A stretch of 64,000 nt of DNA from Synechococcus sp. CBW1107 (GTDB lineage: Bacteria; Cyanobacteriota; Cyanobacteriia; PCC-6307; Cyanobiaceae), in contig NZ_CP064908.1 of NCBI RefSeq assembly GCF_015841355.1, positions 3,100,001-3,164,000 of the forward strand, read 5' to 3'. Below are positions 25,271 to 33,543 of this stretch, in pieces (position 1 is the stretch's first letter; every line of letters starts with the position of its first letter). The position numbers and the translations under genes are program-made. Below the pieces are notes generated by a model that did no database searches, was not told the DNA's origin, and saw nothing but the letters and a program-made list of their open reading frames with translations.

Positions 25271-26493
25271 CCTATCAGGTGTTCTGCCAGAGCTTTGCGC
25301 CCGGCAGCTGGAAGTGGACCAGCAAGGACCCCGCCGGGGTGGGCCTGCAGCTCGATGCCGCTTTACGGGCCTTCGCCGCCGTGGTGAACGACCACCCTGA
25401 TAACGCCAGCACCCCCCTCTCGGTCATCCGCTCCCATGCCGATGCCACCGCCAACCGCTGGGGTTACACCTGGCAGCTGGGGCACCCCGTTGAACCGGCG
25501 CACCTCTGGTTCCTCACCGAGAGCACCACAGCGCAAGGGGAGTCGCAGAGCAGCAGCAGTGCGGTCTTCGGGAACGCGCTGGCGAGCACCTTCACCAACA
25601 ACACCAGCAACGGCGGCTACGGCTCCTACAACAATTCCTCCATCAACAGCACCGCTCTGGCGTATGTCGACAGCACCCTCACCGGGGCCACCGCCATCGG
25701 CGCGATCCTGCTGATCGCACGCGACACCACCCCCGGCAAGGAGTTCTTCTGCTGGGCCCTCAAGACCCATGGCGGCAACGATGACCTGCATCGCGACAGC
25801 TGCCATGCCCTCTACAAAAGCCCCGGCACCACGGGCTGGAACTCGATCGCCGTCTTCCCCCGCACCAGCAAGCAGTTCTACGGGCAGGTGGTGCTGCACG
25901 GCTATTCGGGCAATCGCTTTGCCGGCCTTCCCTCGGCGATCGGCGCGAGCATCACCGCCAACGGCCACCAGCTGCGCAGCGGCATCGCCCTGGGCCACTA
26001 CGACTTCACTCTCCAGGCCCAAGGGCTCTTTGATTCACCGCCACCGCTGATCCAGCTGCCGGCGCCGCTGTTCATCGGCTCCACCACCATCCGAGGCGCC
26101 AGCACCCATTTCGGTAAGGTGACCAGGCCCGATGGGGTGATGCTGCAGCTGGGGCAGCGCTCCAGCGAGCGGGATGTGTGGCTGTGGCTGCCCACCGGCA
26201 CCAGCCACAACGAGGTCAACCCCTGGAGTTCCGCCCTGGCCCTGAGCCACTGGCGGGAATGCAACGAGCTGCACTTCATCAGCAGCCTTCCCCCTCAGGG
26301 TCTGCAGCTGATCACCGGCACGGCGGACTTCATCCGCCACTTCCCGCCGATGAGTGCCGCCGGCACCAAGCAGCATCCGCAGCAGGGGCCCCTGCTCTCC
26401 AGCTCCGGTGGTGGGGGAGATGGGGATGATGGCAGCGGCGCCCTGGCCAGGCCGACCACAGGGTTGCTCTGGCCTCGGGGGGGCGTGAGGTGA
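25267..26493 (+). CDS. Large structural (minor tail or fibre) protein
   Basis: 408 residues from the ATG at 25267 that overlaps the previous stop; an earlier ATG in the same frame would overlap that gene. A beta-rich, Ser/Thr-rich central part (TESTTAQGESQSSSSAVFGN) and ALKTHGGNDDLHRDSC follow. The last 40 residues are Gly/Ser/Asp-rich. It closes the rightward structural block before a run of minus-strand genes begins. Function unspecific beyond virion structure. Confidence 0.6.
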   Translation: MTYQVFCQSFAPGSWKWTSKDPAGVGLQLDAALRAFAAVVNDHPDNASTPLSVIRSHADATANRWGYTWQLGHPVEPAHLWFLTESTTAQGESQSSSSAVFGNALASTFTNNTSNGGYGSYNNSSINSTALAYVDSTLTGATAIGAILLIARDTTPGKEFFCWALKTHGGNDDLHRDSCHALYKSPGTTGWNSIAVFPRTSKQFYGQVVLHGYSGNRFAGLPSAIGASITANGHQLRSGIALGHYDFTLQAQGLFDSPPPLIQLPAPLFIGSTTIRGASTHFGKVTRPDGVMLQLGQRSSERDVWLWLPTGTSHNEVNPWSSALALSHWRECNELHFISSLPPQGLQLITGTADFIRHFPPMSAAGTKQHPQQGPLLSSSGGGGDGDDGSGALARPTTGLLWPRGGVR

Positions 26494-26560
26494 GCGTTGT
26501 CCGCCCCTGGGGGAGAACCAATCAACACCGATATGCAGCTGCCGGTTCATCTTCAGGGCA

Positions 26561-27046
26561 TCAGCGGAACCCTTTGGCGTCACCCTTGCGCGGCTGGCGT
26601 TTCAGCAGCTGGCGCGGGTCGTAAGGCTCATGACTGCCAAGGCGCCGGAAGGCGGGCTGGAATCCTTCTGCACTCAGGCGGCGCCAATTCAGATCAACAT
26701 CACCTTCCACCTCCAAGGTCACGCTGCAGGCCTGCACTGTCAGCAGAATGTCCCCCAACGCCGCCAACGGATCTGCACCACCAGCAAGCCAGGGCTCAAT
26801 CGCAGCAAACAGTCGATCCAGAAGGCGAGCACCGGTGCTTTTGACAAGGACAACCGGATCGACCACTTCGGCAAGCAAATAGCCCTGTTCATGGCCAAGG
26901 CCCTGCCACACATGAGCAAAGGCTATGTTCACCTCCCTCAGTGTTGGTAATCGATCGGCAATGAACAGCGATCGCCTCCCACCAGGGCTGATCAGCATGG
27001 CGTACAACGCATAATCCCGCTCACCGCCTGGGCCGCGTGTTGCCAT
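26561..27046 (-). CDS. Hypothetical protein of the minus-strand accessory block
   Basis: 161 residues from the ATG at 27046 (an upstream ATG at 27127 is possible). It includes SLFIADRLPTLREVNIAFAH, HVWQGLGHEQGYLLAEV and a long C-terminal helix-rich part. No family recognised. It is the first gene after the tail block and on the opposite strand. Confidence 0.6.
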   Translation of the reverse strand: MATRGPGGERDYALYAMLISPGGRRSLFIADRLPTLREVNIAFAHVWQGLGHEQGYLLAEVVDPVVLVKSTGARLLDRLFAAIEPWLAGGADPLAALGDILLTVQACSVTLEVEGDVDLNWRRLSAEGFQPAFRRLGSHEPYDPRQLLKRQPRKGDAKGFR

Positions 27047-27187
27047 GACCTGATCGGGCTGGACCACTGCACACCCTCCAAGAGCTGGAGATCCTATGGG
27101 CCCTGATCGCCGCAGCCTGTCGCGCACGGCCTGGATGAAAGGCCGAGTGACGGACAGGCGGGGATCTGCAGCTCACCCGGCAGGCCC

Positions 27188-27508
27188 CTACCGGGCTCGC
27201 ACCAACCTCCCACGCACCTGCTCCCGCTCAGCTCGCCTGGCCGGCAGGGGCGCCCCCCGCAGGATGGCTTCAATGCGCTCCACCAGATACTTGGGCACCA
27301 TCCCGCCCGCTACCCGCTCGCGGGGCAGCAGGAAGCCCCCAGCCAGCCGATTCCACTGGGCAGATTCCTGATGCAACAGCCGCCCGCCCTTGCCGCTTTT
27401 CTCAAAGCGCACCAAGGAGCCCCCATCAGCGGAGGCATGGAGGGTGACGCGCCAGCGGATCCCGCTCTGGAGGACATCGTGGAGAACCTGGACCTGGGCC
27501 ATGGCCAT
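27188..27508 (-). CDS. Hypothetical protein (106 aa), leader-associated
   Basis: Starts MAMAQVQVLHDVLQSGIRWR and contains VTLHASADGGSLVRFEKSGKG and PKYLVERIEAILRGAP. It may be a small nucleic-acid-binding protein, but the family is unknown. A nested hairpin (27533-27633) lies 25 bases before the ATGGCC start, matching the other genes of the set. Confidence 0.6.
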   Translation of the reverse strand: MAMAQVQVLHDVLQSGIRWRVTLHASADGGSLVRFEKSGKGGRLLHQESAQWNRLAGGFLLPRERVAGGMVPKYLVERIEAILRGAPLPARRAEREQVRGRLVRAR

Positions 27509-27532
27509 AACGGCGGAGGACCCGACCCAGAG

Positions 27533-27633
27533 GCGGCGCCGCGCAAGGGCTGGCCAGGACCCGATGCAGTCGCGTCCCAAGGGCAATCGGGTCCTGTGGC
27601 GGCCAGCTCGTGGAACCCTTGCGCGAGCGCCGC
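27533..27633. repeat. Nested-hairpin element 3 (CAAGG/CCTTG family)
   Basis: Outer stem GCGGCGCCGCGCAAGGG (27533-27549) pairs with 27616-27633 with a one-base bulge. Inner stems are CTGGCC with GGCCAG and AGGACCCGAT (27556-27565) with ATCGGGTCCT (27586-27595). It sits 25 bases 5' of the gene starting at 27508. Confidence 0.75.
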
Positions 27634-27678
27634 AGCATGGGAAGGGCCGCCGACGTCTTGATCGGCTACCACCAGACC

Positions 27679-27879
27679 ATGGCAACGTTCCTGCGCCCAC
27701 CGGACATGCTCGTGAGCCTGGCGTACGACATCGGCCCTGATGCGACACCCGAACAGGCCGAGCGACTGTTTGATGCCTTGGTCAGGAGGGGCCTTCTGAG
27801 GCCGTGGGAGCACGGCTTCTGGGAGTTGGCGACGCTCACGAAGGACGAACTCCGCGCAATTATTGAGGTGACGATCTGA
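27679..27879 (+). CDS. Small hypothetical protein (66 aa)
   Basis: Starts MATFLRPPDMLVSLAYDIGP and carries DATPEQAERLFDALVRRGLL then WEHGFWELATLTKDELRAII, a compact helical fold. It resembles small acidic phage accessory proteins, possibly inhibitory, but no family is known. It runs against the minus-strand set and overlaps none. Confidence 0.5.
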   Translation: MATFLRPPDMLVSLAYDIGPDATPEQAERLFDALVRRGLLRPWEHGFWELATLTKDELRAIIEVTI

Positions 27880-28055
27880 GATTGGCGACAGCCGACCATC
27901 CCAGACCGCCGCGGACAGCCCACTAGCTATCCCGTCCATCGACCACGAATCACGGCTGAGGTGAGTCGGCATCTGGGCCGTGGTGCAATGTGCTCCGCGG
28001 AACATGGTTCCAGCCCCCTTCTCACGCCATCGTGCGGGTAACTGGAGCCAAGGGC

Positions 28056-28304
28056 ATGAGCTGGCCTGAACTGGAACGGTTGGTGGCTGATGCGGAAGCC
28101 AGTCAAGAGATGCGGCAGACCTTGCGCCAATGCCGCAGCCCCCAGGACCTGCTGCTGGCTGCCCGCCGGCAGGGTTACCGGGTAACGCGCATCGACCTGC
28201 AGAACGCCTGGCTTGAGCATCAGCAGTGCCCGGAAGCAGCGATTCACCATGCTTTGGCAGGCATCGCTGCTGGAGCTGAGATTCAGATGCTGATCGCCGA
28301 CTGA
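28056..28304 (+). CDS. Nif11-domain protein (82 aa)
   Basis: The N-terminal part SWPELERLVADAEASQEM followed by LRQCRSPQDLLLAARRQGYR and DLQNAWLEHQ fits the Nif11 domain, best known in leaders of cyanobacterial peptide natural products. No clear double-Gly cleavage site followed by a Cys-rich core is seen; the C-terminus LAGIAAGAEIQ is Ala/Gly-rich. No modification enzyme is nearby. It may be a stand-alone Nif11 protein. An upstream in-frame ATG (27990) is less likely. Confidence 0.75.
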   Translation: MSWPELERLVADAEASQEMRQTLRQCRSPQDLLLAARRQGYRVTRIDLQNAWLEHQQCPEAAIHHALAGIAAGAEIQMLIAD

Positions 28305-28312
28305 CGGGATCC

Positions 28313-28594
28313 TCAGGAGGTGACCGGCGGATCAGGAAGAAGCACGTGCTCGCACACCGCCTGCACGGCGGAAACTTCCGCCTCATCGGCGATGCTCTCC
28401 AGGGCGGCCGCCAGCTGAGCCAGCCTGGCTTCTGTGCCCTCATCGGGGAACTCGACGCTCAGGTCGTGACGTAGCACCTGCTCGTCGGTGCCCATGCCGG
28501 CCGCCATGCAGTAGCCGATCTTGGCCAGTACCTCCCTGAGCTTGAGCCGCAGCTCCTGGAGTTCGAGCGGGGGATTGGGGATGTCGCTGAACAC
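28313..28594 (-). CDS. Hypothetical helical protein (93 aa)
   Basis: GTG start preceded by AGGAG two bases away, which supports it over any internal ATG. The sequence has LELQELRLKLREVLAKIGYC and TEARLAQLAAALESIADEAE, largely helical. It is only nine bases from the end of the Nif11 gene, convergent with it. Family unknown. Confidence 0.6.
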   Translation of the reverse strand: MFSDIPNPPLELQELRLKLREVLAKIGYCMAAGMGTDEQVLRHDLSVEFPDEGTEARLAQLAAALESIADEAEVSAVQAVCEHVLLPDPPVTS

Positions 28595-28782
28595 GGCTCC
28601 TGACGCTGTCTGACTCCCCCCACGATGCCGGCTGATCGCTGCATCAGTCCTCCCCCTACAGGAAGCCCAGGCGGACTTTGATGGTTGTGGCGATGTACGC
28701 AGGCTCCGCCAGATCCCTGAGCAATCGGCATGGAGAGCCCAAGCGCTCCACTGCTGGACCTCCATCCAGCCGGCCCGAGAGC

Positions 28783-29508
28783 TCAGCTGCAGTGGTGGGC
28801 CGCAGCCGCCGCCAGCGCCCCATGGGCCGGAAAGGTGATCACGAACGAGCGAGCGGCCACGGCGCAGAGGGGCAAGCCCCAGCGGCCGCCGCAGCTGATG
28901 CACTGGATCTTGCGCCCGCCTCTCCCCCGGCGACTGGCGGGGCAGGCCACGAACCGCACGCCCTGATGGCGAAAGACTGCGGGCGCATCGGGCGGCACGA
29001 CGCAGACCACCGGGATGCCCTGCCGCTGCAGCCCCGCTGCCACGGAGCGGGACTCGGTGGAGGCATTGATCACCAGGCCCTGGGCCGCCGCCAGACGGAG
29101 GGTGGCTTGATTGGCGGGGCCCATGGGGAAGTGGGTGTAGGACCACGCCGCCCGCAGGTGGCGTGTGGCCTTGGCCAGCTGGAGCAGCAGGCCCTGATCG
29201 ATGCGCAGCGGATTGGCCGGCTCGGGCCATTGATCGCCCGCCACGCAATGGCGGAACAGGATCCCGGCCGGCAGCGCCAGCACCTGCTTGATGAAAGCCG
29301 CCGCCGGCAGGCCGCTCTCGCCCCGGCTGAGCCGATCCCACTGCAGGCGGGTGCGGAAGCCAGCCTCGGCGTAGCAGCCCTGATCCCCGGCGAGGGGGCA
29401 GGAGGAGGGGCAGGTGAGCCGGCTGGTGCTGGAGACGGCGATCGGCCCTGTTTTGGCATTGCTGCTCGGGAAGCTGAGGGCAGCGCGATGGGACTCGGCA
29501 GGGGCCAC
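28783..29508 (-). CDS. DUF7227-like Cys-rich phage protein
   Basis: About 241 residues from GTG at 29508 (an ATG at 29538 adds ten). Conserved parts are PSSNAKTGPIAVSSTSRLTC, SCPLAGDQGCYAE, HCVAGDQWPEPANPLRID and, near the end, CISCGGRWGLPLCA then VITFPAHG. This is, from memory, a widespread phage and cyanophage family of unknown function with paired CxxC motifs, numbered DUF7227. The GTG choice is supported by a GTCC-type box like that of other leader-associated genes. Confidence 0.6.
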   Translation of the reverse strand: MAPAESHRAALSFPSSNAKTGPIAVSSTSRLTCPSSCPLAGDQGCYAEAGFRTRLQWDRLSRGESGLPAAAFIKQVLALPAGILFRHCVAGDQWPEPANPLRIDQGLLLQLAKATRHLRAAWSYTHFPMGPANQATLRLAAAQGLVINASTESRSVAAGLQRQGIPVVCVVPPDAPAVFRHQGVRFVACPASRRGRGGRKIQCISCGGRWGLPLCAVAARSFVITFPAHGALAAAAAHHCS

Positions 29509-29536
29509 GGCTGAGGGGACGCAGGACCCCGCCCCC

Positions 29537-29635
29537 ATCCGCGCCGCCGGTCAAGGGCTCGCCACATCCCGATGGCGCGACAGCGCCCATTACGACAAAC
29601 GGCGAGCCAGGCCTGACCCTTGCCGCGGCGCGGAT
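29537..29635. repeat. Nested-hairpin element 4 (CAAGG/CCTTG family)
   Basis: The outer arm ATCCGCGCCGCCGGTCAAGGG begins at 29537. It pairs with 29617-29635 (CCCTTGCCGCGGCGCGGAT) with two extra bases in the left arm. CTCGCC (29558-29563) pairs with GGCGAG (29601-29606) and CGCCA with TGGCG inside. It lies just 5' of the gene that starts at 29508. Confidence 0.75.
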
Positions 29636-29873
29636 CCTGGGGCGGCCTGCGGACTCGGCCGGGCACCCCGAGGACCATCGAGTCGGAGCCATCCGCTGCC
29701 AGGCCAATGGCCAGAGAAAATCCGGCTTCGCTGCAGTCGCATACCCTCAGCGATGCGCCCTGTCCATGGGGTCAACCGCCGGGTGGCTCAGTTTTCGATG
29801 TCGCCTCGCTGCCGATGCAGCAAACCCCTGCGAGCCAGGCCCCGAGAGGCCTGAGCCGCAGGGGCATGGGGCC

Positions 29874-30089
29874 TCAGAGCACCCGCACCTGGGCCTGGGT
29901 CCCGAGCACGATCTGCTGATTCGAGGCCAGGATCAGCGCCTCGGTGCGGGGCACGTAGTGCGGCTGGGGGCTGATGTGACCCTCGCGATCGAGGAACAGC
30001 ACCCGCAGCAGCTGGCCGGCGGCATCAAGCAAATGCACCGAGACGATGCGGATGGGGCAGCAGGGCCAGCAGGGGGAGAGGGAGGCCAT
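29874..30089 (-). CDS. Small protein, paralogue A of the 71-residue pair
   Basis: 71 residues: a short variable start (MASLSPCWPCC) and a nearly invariant body, PIRIVSVHLLDAAGQLLRVL, then FLDREGHISPQPHYVPR and ALILASNQQ. It is compact, perhaps beta-rich. A second copy lies at 49204-49416 with about 83 per cent identical residues in the body. Both copies have a nested hairpin about 31 bases 5' of ATGGCC. The stretch 29636-29873 between it and element 4 contains no convincing gene. Confidence 0.65.
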   Translation of the reverse strand: MASLSPCWPCCPIRIVSVHLLDAAGQLLRVLFLDREGHISPQPHYVPRTEALILASNQQIVLGTQAQVRVL

Positions 30090-30119
30090 GGCCGGGAAGG
30101 CGAACGACCGGGCCGAATC

Positions 30120-30202
30120 GCACCGGCAAGGAGACGGCCGGCAAGGGGCCCGAGCCTGCGAGGGATTCACGTCAGCCCTTGCCGGCCGGCCCGCGCCGGT
30201 GC
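30120..30202. repeat. Nested-hairpin element 5 (CAAGG/CCTTG family)
   Basis: GCACCGG (30120-30126) pairs with CCGGTGC (30196-30202). GGCCGGCAAGGG (30136-30147) pairs with CCCTTGCCGGCC (30176-30187). The apical part is weaker here. It is 31 bases 5' of the paralogue A start at 30089. Confidence 0.7.
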
Positions 30203-30387
30203 AGGCCCAGGCGGCGTTCGCCGGCCCGGCCGGCCAGCACCTACCGGGGCCTTCAACCAGACCGTCACCGGATTTGCCTGCGTCCTGAGCGCACCAGCCG
30301 CTGCCGGGGGGGGGCACTGGTCGCGTCCCACCTGACCCTCGATGCAGGAAAGAAGCCGGGATCAGGGCTCCCGGCAGGCCCTGGCGA

Positions 30388-30663
30388 TCACAGCGGCATC
30401 GCCATCCGCGCCTCCTGCTCCCCCTGCAGGGCGGCATCGATTTCATCGACCCGCTGCAGACACTGCTGGATCGCGGGGAGCACCTCCTCTTCCAGCAGGG
30501 TGATCTCCTCCTCCCCATAGGGGAACTCAATCCAGGTGCGGCGCAACGGCCGGCCGGCGGAGCGCTGCAGGATCCGCTCCACGCAGCGGAGGGTGGACTG
30601 CAGCAGCAGGAACGGATCCTCCTCAGGCGAGCAGAACGGGGAGGGAGCGGCCGTGACAACCAT
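30388..30663 (-). CDS. Hypothetical protein (91 aa)
   Basis: Starts MVVTAAPSPFCSPEEDPFLL and carries LRCVERILQRSAG, WIEFPYGEEEITLLEEEVLP and a helical tail, acidic overall. A longer in-frame start exists, but it would translate 15-base tandem repeats (30756-30800) as an APLG-type tail, which looks spurious. Function unknown. Confidence 0.55.
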   Translation of the reverse strand: MVVTAAPSPFCSPEEDPFLLLQSTLRCVERILQRSAGRPLRRTWIEFPYGEEEITLLEEEVLPAIQQCLQRVDEIDAALQGEQEARMAMPL

Positions 30664-30755
30664 GGATGTAGGGCGCCAGGGGGCGCAGCGACGGGACCGA
30701 TCCCAGCCATGGCCCGACATCAGGAGGGCCATAGCGTGGAGAGGCCCGGCGCAAG

Positions 30756-30800
30756 ACCCCAGAGGAGCGGACCCCAGAGGGGCGAACCCCAGAGGGGCCA
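30756..30800. repeat. Three tandem copies of a 15-bp unit
   Basis: ACCCCAGAGGAGCGG, ACCCCAGAGGGGCGA and ACCCCAGAGGGGCCA lie head to tail at 30756, 30771 and 30786. They differ at one to three positions. They precede the small gene at 30388-30663 on the minus strand and follow the C39-like gene end. Confidence 0.8.
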
Positions 30801-30843
30801 CCAGCCGCAGATCCCCCGACCCAGGCGCTGCGCGGCACCCGCC

Positions 30844-31608
30844 TCAGCCCTCCGCCAGCACCGCCCAGCCCGTGCCCTCTCCTTCCACCATCCAGCGCCG
30901 CCCGAAGTTCCGGCGGCTGTAGCGACAGAAGCGCGCCTTCCCGCCCAGGGTGGTGCCGTCTACCAGATCCGCCTCCCCCAACGGGTCGTGCACGATTAGT
31001 TGGGATGGCCTGATGCCGACGACGATCAGCCAGTGGCCGCCGCCGGCCGGGCTGCTGACCGGGCCGCGGTGCAGGTAGCCGCAGGGCACGGGAATGCCGG
31101 CGGCGATCTGTTGCTCGAGGGTGGAGAAGCTGGCCTGCTTGCTGAACCTGGCCGTGATGCCGTAGCTGGCGAGGGCCTTGATCTGGGCCGCCGGATCGGT
31201 GGTGTCGCCGAACTGGTGGACCCGGGCCAGGTACTGGTCGTCGCCATTCGGCCCGGTGAGCAAGCCGGGCCTGAGGAAGGCCAGGAGCATGGCGCAGCTG
31301 GAGGAGAAGCACATGCGCCGGCCCTGATCGGTGGCGGAATCGAGCTGGGCAAACCAGGGCACCGGCAGTGGGTTGGTTCGGCTGGGAGGCCTTGGCGACG
31401 GTGATCGGACCGGAAGTGATGGCGCCGGGGACGCAGCAACCCCGAGCTGATGGGAAGTCCAGAGGCGCCTCAGGGTGCCGCCTTCCTCCAGGGCCTGGGG
31501 CTCATGGGACACCAGCTGCTCCAGCACCGCCAGCAACCAGGCCCGGTGGTGCGGAAGCGCGGGATCGAAATGTTTGACGTAGTCGCCAGCAGGGATGGGA
31601 CAGCTCAT
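30844..31608 (-). CDS. C39-like cysteine peptidase, candidate endolysin
   Basis: 254 residues. N-terminal DYVKHFDPALPHHRAWLLAV, a Pro-rich linker, then a papain-fold C39 domain. RRMCFSSSCAMLLAFL provides the catalytic Cys. GYLHRGPVSSPAGGGHWLIV provides the His. LIVHDPLG carries the Asp. The start overlaps the end of the membrane-protein gene as ATGA, so a holin-endolysin style unit is possible, but no cell-wall-binding domain is obvious. Peptidoglycan amide hydrolysis is one option; protein processing is another. Confidence 0.7.
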   Translation of the reverse strand: MSCPIPAGDYVKHFDPALPHHRAWLLAVLEQLVSHEPQALEEGGTLRRLWTSHQLGVAASPAPSLPVRSPSPRPPSRTNPLPVPWFAQLDSATDQGRRMCFSSSCAMLLAFLRPGLLTGPNGDDQYLARVHQFGDTTDPAAQIKALASYGITARFSKQASFSTLEQQIAAGIPVPCGYLHRGPVSSPAGGGHWLIVVGIRPSQLIVHDPLGEADLVDGTTLGGKARFCRYSRRNFGRRWMVEGEGTGWAVLAEG

Positions 31609-31856
31609 CGGAACACCCCCCGTCGGCCGGGAGCCAGAGCTGTCTGGTTGTTGGCGGCCGCGGTCTGCATGCCGGAGGGGAAGAACAGGGCGCTGACCGT
31701 CATCCAGCGCTCCAGGCAGGCATTCACCTGGCGGGGGGCCTGGATCCAGTTGGGAAGCTCGCAGGCACCGACGAACGCGGTTGAGAAGACGAGCTGGCCG
31801 GTGAGCAGGCCATGGGAAGCGGCTGCTCCGAGCAGCCGCAGCAGGGGGTTCATCAA
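31605..31856 (-). CDS. Small hydrophobic protein, possible holin partner
   Basis: 83 residues beginning MMNPLLRLLGAAASHGLLTG, followed by LVFSTAFVGACELPNW and a polar tail. One or two hydrophobic segments are plausible. It ends inside the start of the C39-like gene (ATGA overlap), so the two are co-translated. Lysis proteins often have this layout. The holin call is positional inference; a signal-peptide protein is an alternative. Confidence 0.5.
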   Translation of the reverse strand: MMNPLLRLLGAAASHGLLTGQLVFSTAFVGACELPNWIQAPRQVNACLERWMTVSALFFPSGMQTAAANNQTALAPGRRGVFR

Positions 31857-31917
31857 GCCAGAGGGCGGCGGGTCCTCTGGCTCTTGCCACGGGCCTGGCG
31901 GGAACCCCGTGGGGGCC

Positions 31918-32550
31918 TCAGCCCGCCCCCACCAGCTGCTGGCGGAGAGCAGCGAGGGCCTTCTTTTGAGCCCGCTGAACGGCCATCGGGCTGATCTGCA
32001 GCTGCGCCGCGGCGGCTCGCAGGGAGAGCCCCTCGAGGATGGTGAGCCTCAGGGCCGTGGCCTGCGCCGCCGGCAGCTGCTCCACCAGCTGCTCCAAGGC
32101 GTGCCCAGCGAGGGAAGGATCCAGCGACGGCTCAGCGGCGGGAGCCGCCAGCTGCTCCAGCAGGCATTGCTCGCCATCGGCTGTGGCATCGAGGCTGCTG
32201 TGCCCCAGCGGGCAGGTGCCCTTCTCGTGCTCCCGGCGGGAGATGCGCACCAGGCGGACGCGATCGCGCAGGTGGTGCTGCAGGGCCCCGGCGATGCAGC
32301 GGCGTAGATAGGGCCAAGCAGGCTCGCCTGCTCTGCAGCAGGGAGCGGAGCGCACCAAGGCCTCGCGGGCCACCTGGATCAGATCCTCCCGCTCCACCAG
32401 CGGGAACAGGCGCCGGGCGGTGGCGGAGGCAATGGCATCGGCCAGGGGCAGGTGCTCCAGCACCAGGGCATTACGGGCACGCAGGTCAGAACGGCTGAGA
32501 GCTGGGGACTGCTGCTTGTGCCCAGAGGGGGAAGAAGAGAGGGAAGCCAT
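31918..32550 (-). CDS. Phage sigma-70 family factor (regions 2 and 4)
   Basis: 210 residues from ATGGCT at 32550; an upstream ATG exists. The middle has EHLPLADAIASATARRLFPL followed by EREDLIQVAREALVRSA, resembling region 2. The C-terminal AALRLTILEGLSLRAAAAQL and ISPMAVQRAQKKALAAL form a region-4 helix-turn-helix. It is distinct from the sigma-like protein encoded at 9229-9885. It may drive minus-strand leader genes. It belongs to the leader group, having element 6 upstream. Confidence 0.75.
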   Translation of the reverse strand: MASLSSSPSGHKQQSPALSRSDLRARNALVLEHLPLADAIASATARRLFPLVEREDLIQVAREALVRSAPCCRAGEPAWPYLRRCIAGALQHHLRDRVRLVRISRREHEKGTCPLGHSSLDATADGEQCLLEQLAAPAAEPSLDPSLAGHALEQLVEQLPAAQATALRLTILEGLSLRAAAAQLQISPMAVQRAQKKALAALRQQLVGAG

Positions 32551-32593
32551 CTGGAGGACGGCGGAGAACCCCACCCCCAACGGCCTGCCGCAG

Positions 32594-32648
32594 CGCCGCG
32601 GCAAGGACGCCCCGCAGGGGCGCATGGCCTGATCCTTGACGCAGCGCG
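32594..32648. repeat. Nested-hairpin element 6 (CAAGG/CCTTG family)
   Basis: GCGCCGCGGCAAGGA (32593-32607) pairs with TCCTTGACGCAGCGCG (32633-32648) with a few mismatches. CGCCCC-GCA-GGGGCG (32608-32622) is the inner hairpin. It is 44 bases 5' of the sigma gene start at 32550. Beyond it, 32649-32823 has no supported gene. Confidence 0.7.
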
Positions 32649-32823
32649 AGGACTGGACGAGGGATTTAGGTGGGTGTTTGACGGCCTGGTGGCGACCCAC
32701 TTCGCGACATCACTTGCATCAGGATTTCCAGGCCTGGTCGACTATGCAGACAGGTCAGTGGTTCAACGGTGACGTCGTCTGGAAAAGCCGTGATCAGGGC
32801 AAAGACAACCCTCAAACATTGCG

Positions 32824-33543
32824 TCAACCATCAAGGAGAGGGAGATCGTTAAGCAGTCGCCGCCGCTCTTCCCAGTCCGGCTGCAAGGAATCGAGCAATG
32901 CAACGAATTCCTCTCCGTGGGTGGGAACACTCAGGTGGGCCAGCTCATGCAGAACGATGTAGTCGAGGCATGACCGGGGCTTCTGGGCCAGCTGGGTATT
33001 CAGGCGGATGTTCCTTGTGGATGGATTACAGCTGCCCCACTGGCGGCTCATTGCTTGAACGAAGAGCTTGTTCATCTGTACACCCAGCCGCTGCTGCCAG
33101 TGATCAATCAGGCCTGTTGCCTCCTTGCGCAGCTCGTTGCGGTACCAGGCTGCAAGGATGCGCTGACGTTTCTCAAGGGTGGATCCAGGCCGGAGGAACA
33201 TGATCAAATTTCGGGGGTGAACCTCAACCCTGGGTGCGGTATTCACCTCCTCGATATGCAGCAGCAGCCTGCGACCCCACAGGGCATGGGACTCACGCTC
33301 CACCACCAGCCTGGGACTCTCGCGTTGCTGACCTGAAAGTCGAGCTTGCTGTTTCCGGATCCATCCCAGTTTGCCGATCGCGTAGGCGCGCACATGATCG
33401 GGGCTCATGCTCTGCGGCGCTGAAATCCTCACAGCCCCATTTGGTGGAACTACTGAAAGGTGAAGGTGCTTGATTGGCTTGATTGTGACCTCTACGGGCA
33501 CAACACCGATCAGCAACTGATGACTGGGGTAAGACTGCGTCAT
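32824..33543 (-). CDS. M48/YgjP-like metallopeptidase of a type I restriction locus
   Basis: 239 residues. The zinc site HELAH is in YIVLHELAHLSVPTHGEEF, and the substrate-binding element RQWGSCNPSTRNIRLN precedes it. The N-terminus is a DUF45-type beta domain. It starts one base within the hsdR stop (TGATG), so it is part of the same operon. Such peptidases often accompany type I restriction genes, with an unsettled role. Confidence 0.8.
   Translation of the reverse strand: MTQSYPSHQLLIGVVPVEVTIKPIKHLHLSVVPPNGAVRISAPQSMSPDHVRAYAIGKLGWIRKQQARLSGQQRESPRLVVERESHALWGRRLLLHIEEVNTAPRVEVHPRNLIMFLRPGSTLEKRQRILAAWYRNELRKEATGLIDHWQQRLGVQMNKLFVQAMSRQWGSCNPSTRNIRLNTQLAQKPRSCLDYIVLHELAHLSVPTHGEEFVALLDSLQPDWEERRRLLNDLPLLDG

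Noticed and set aside
27310-28443. Long minus-strand frame of 377 codons
   Set aside because: It runs through two real genes in other frames and a hairpin, with biased composition and no domain.
29590-29775. 61-codon minus-strand frame
   Set aside because: Arg/Gly/Pro-rich, overlaps hairpin element 4 and lacks any recognisable pattern.
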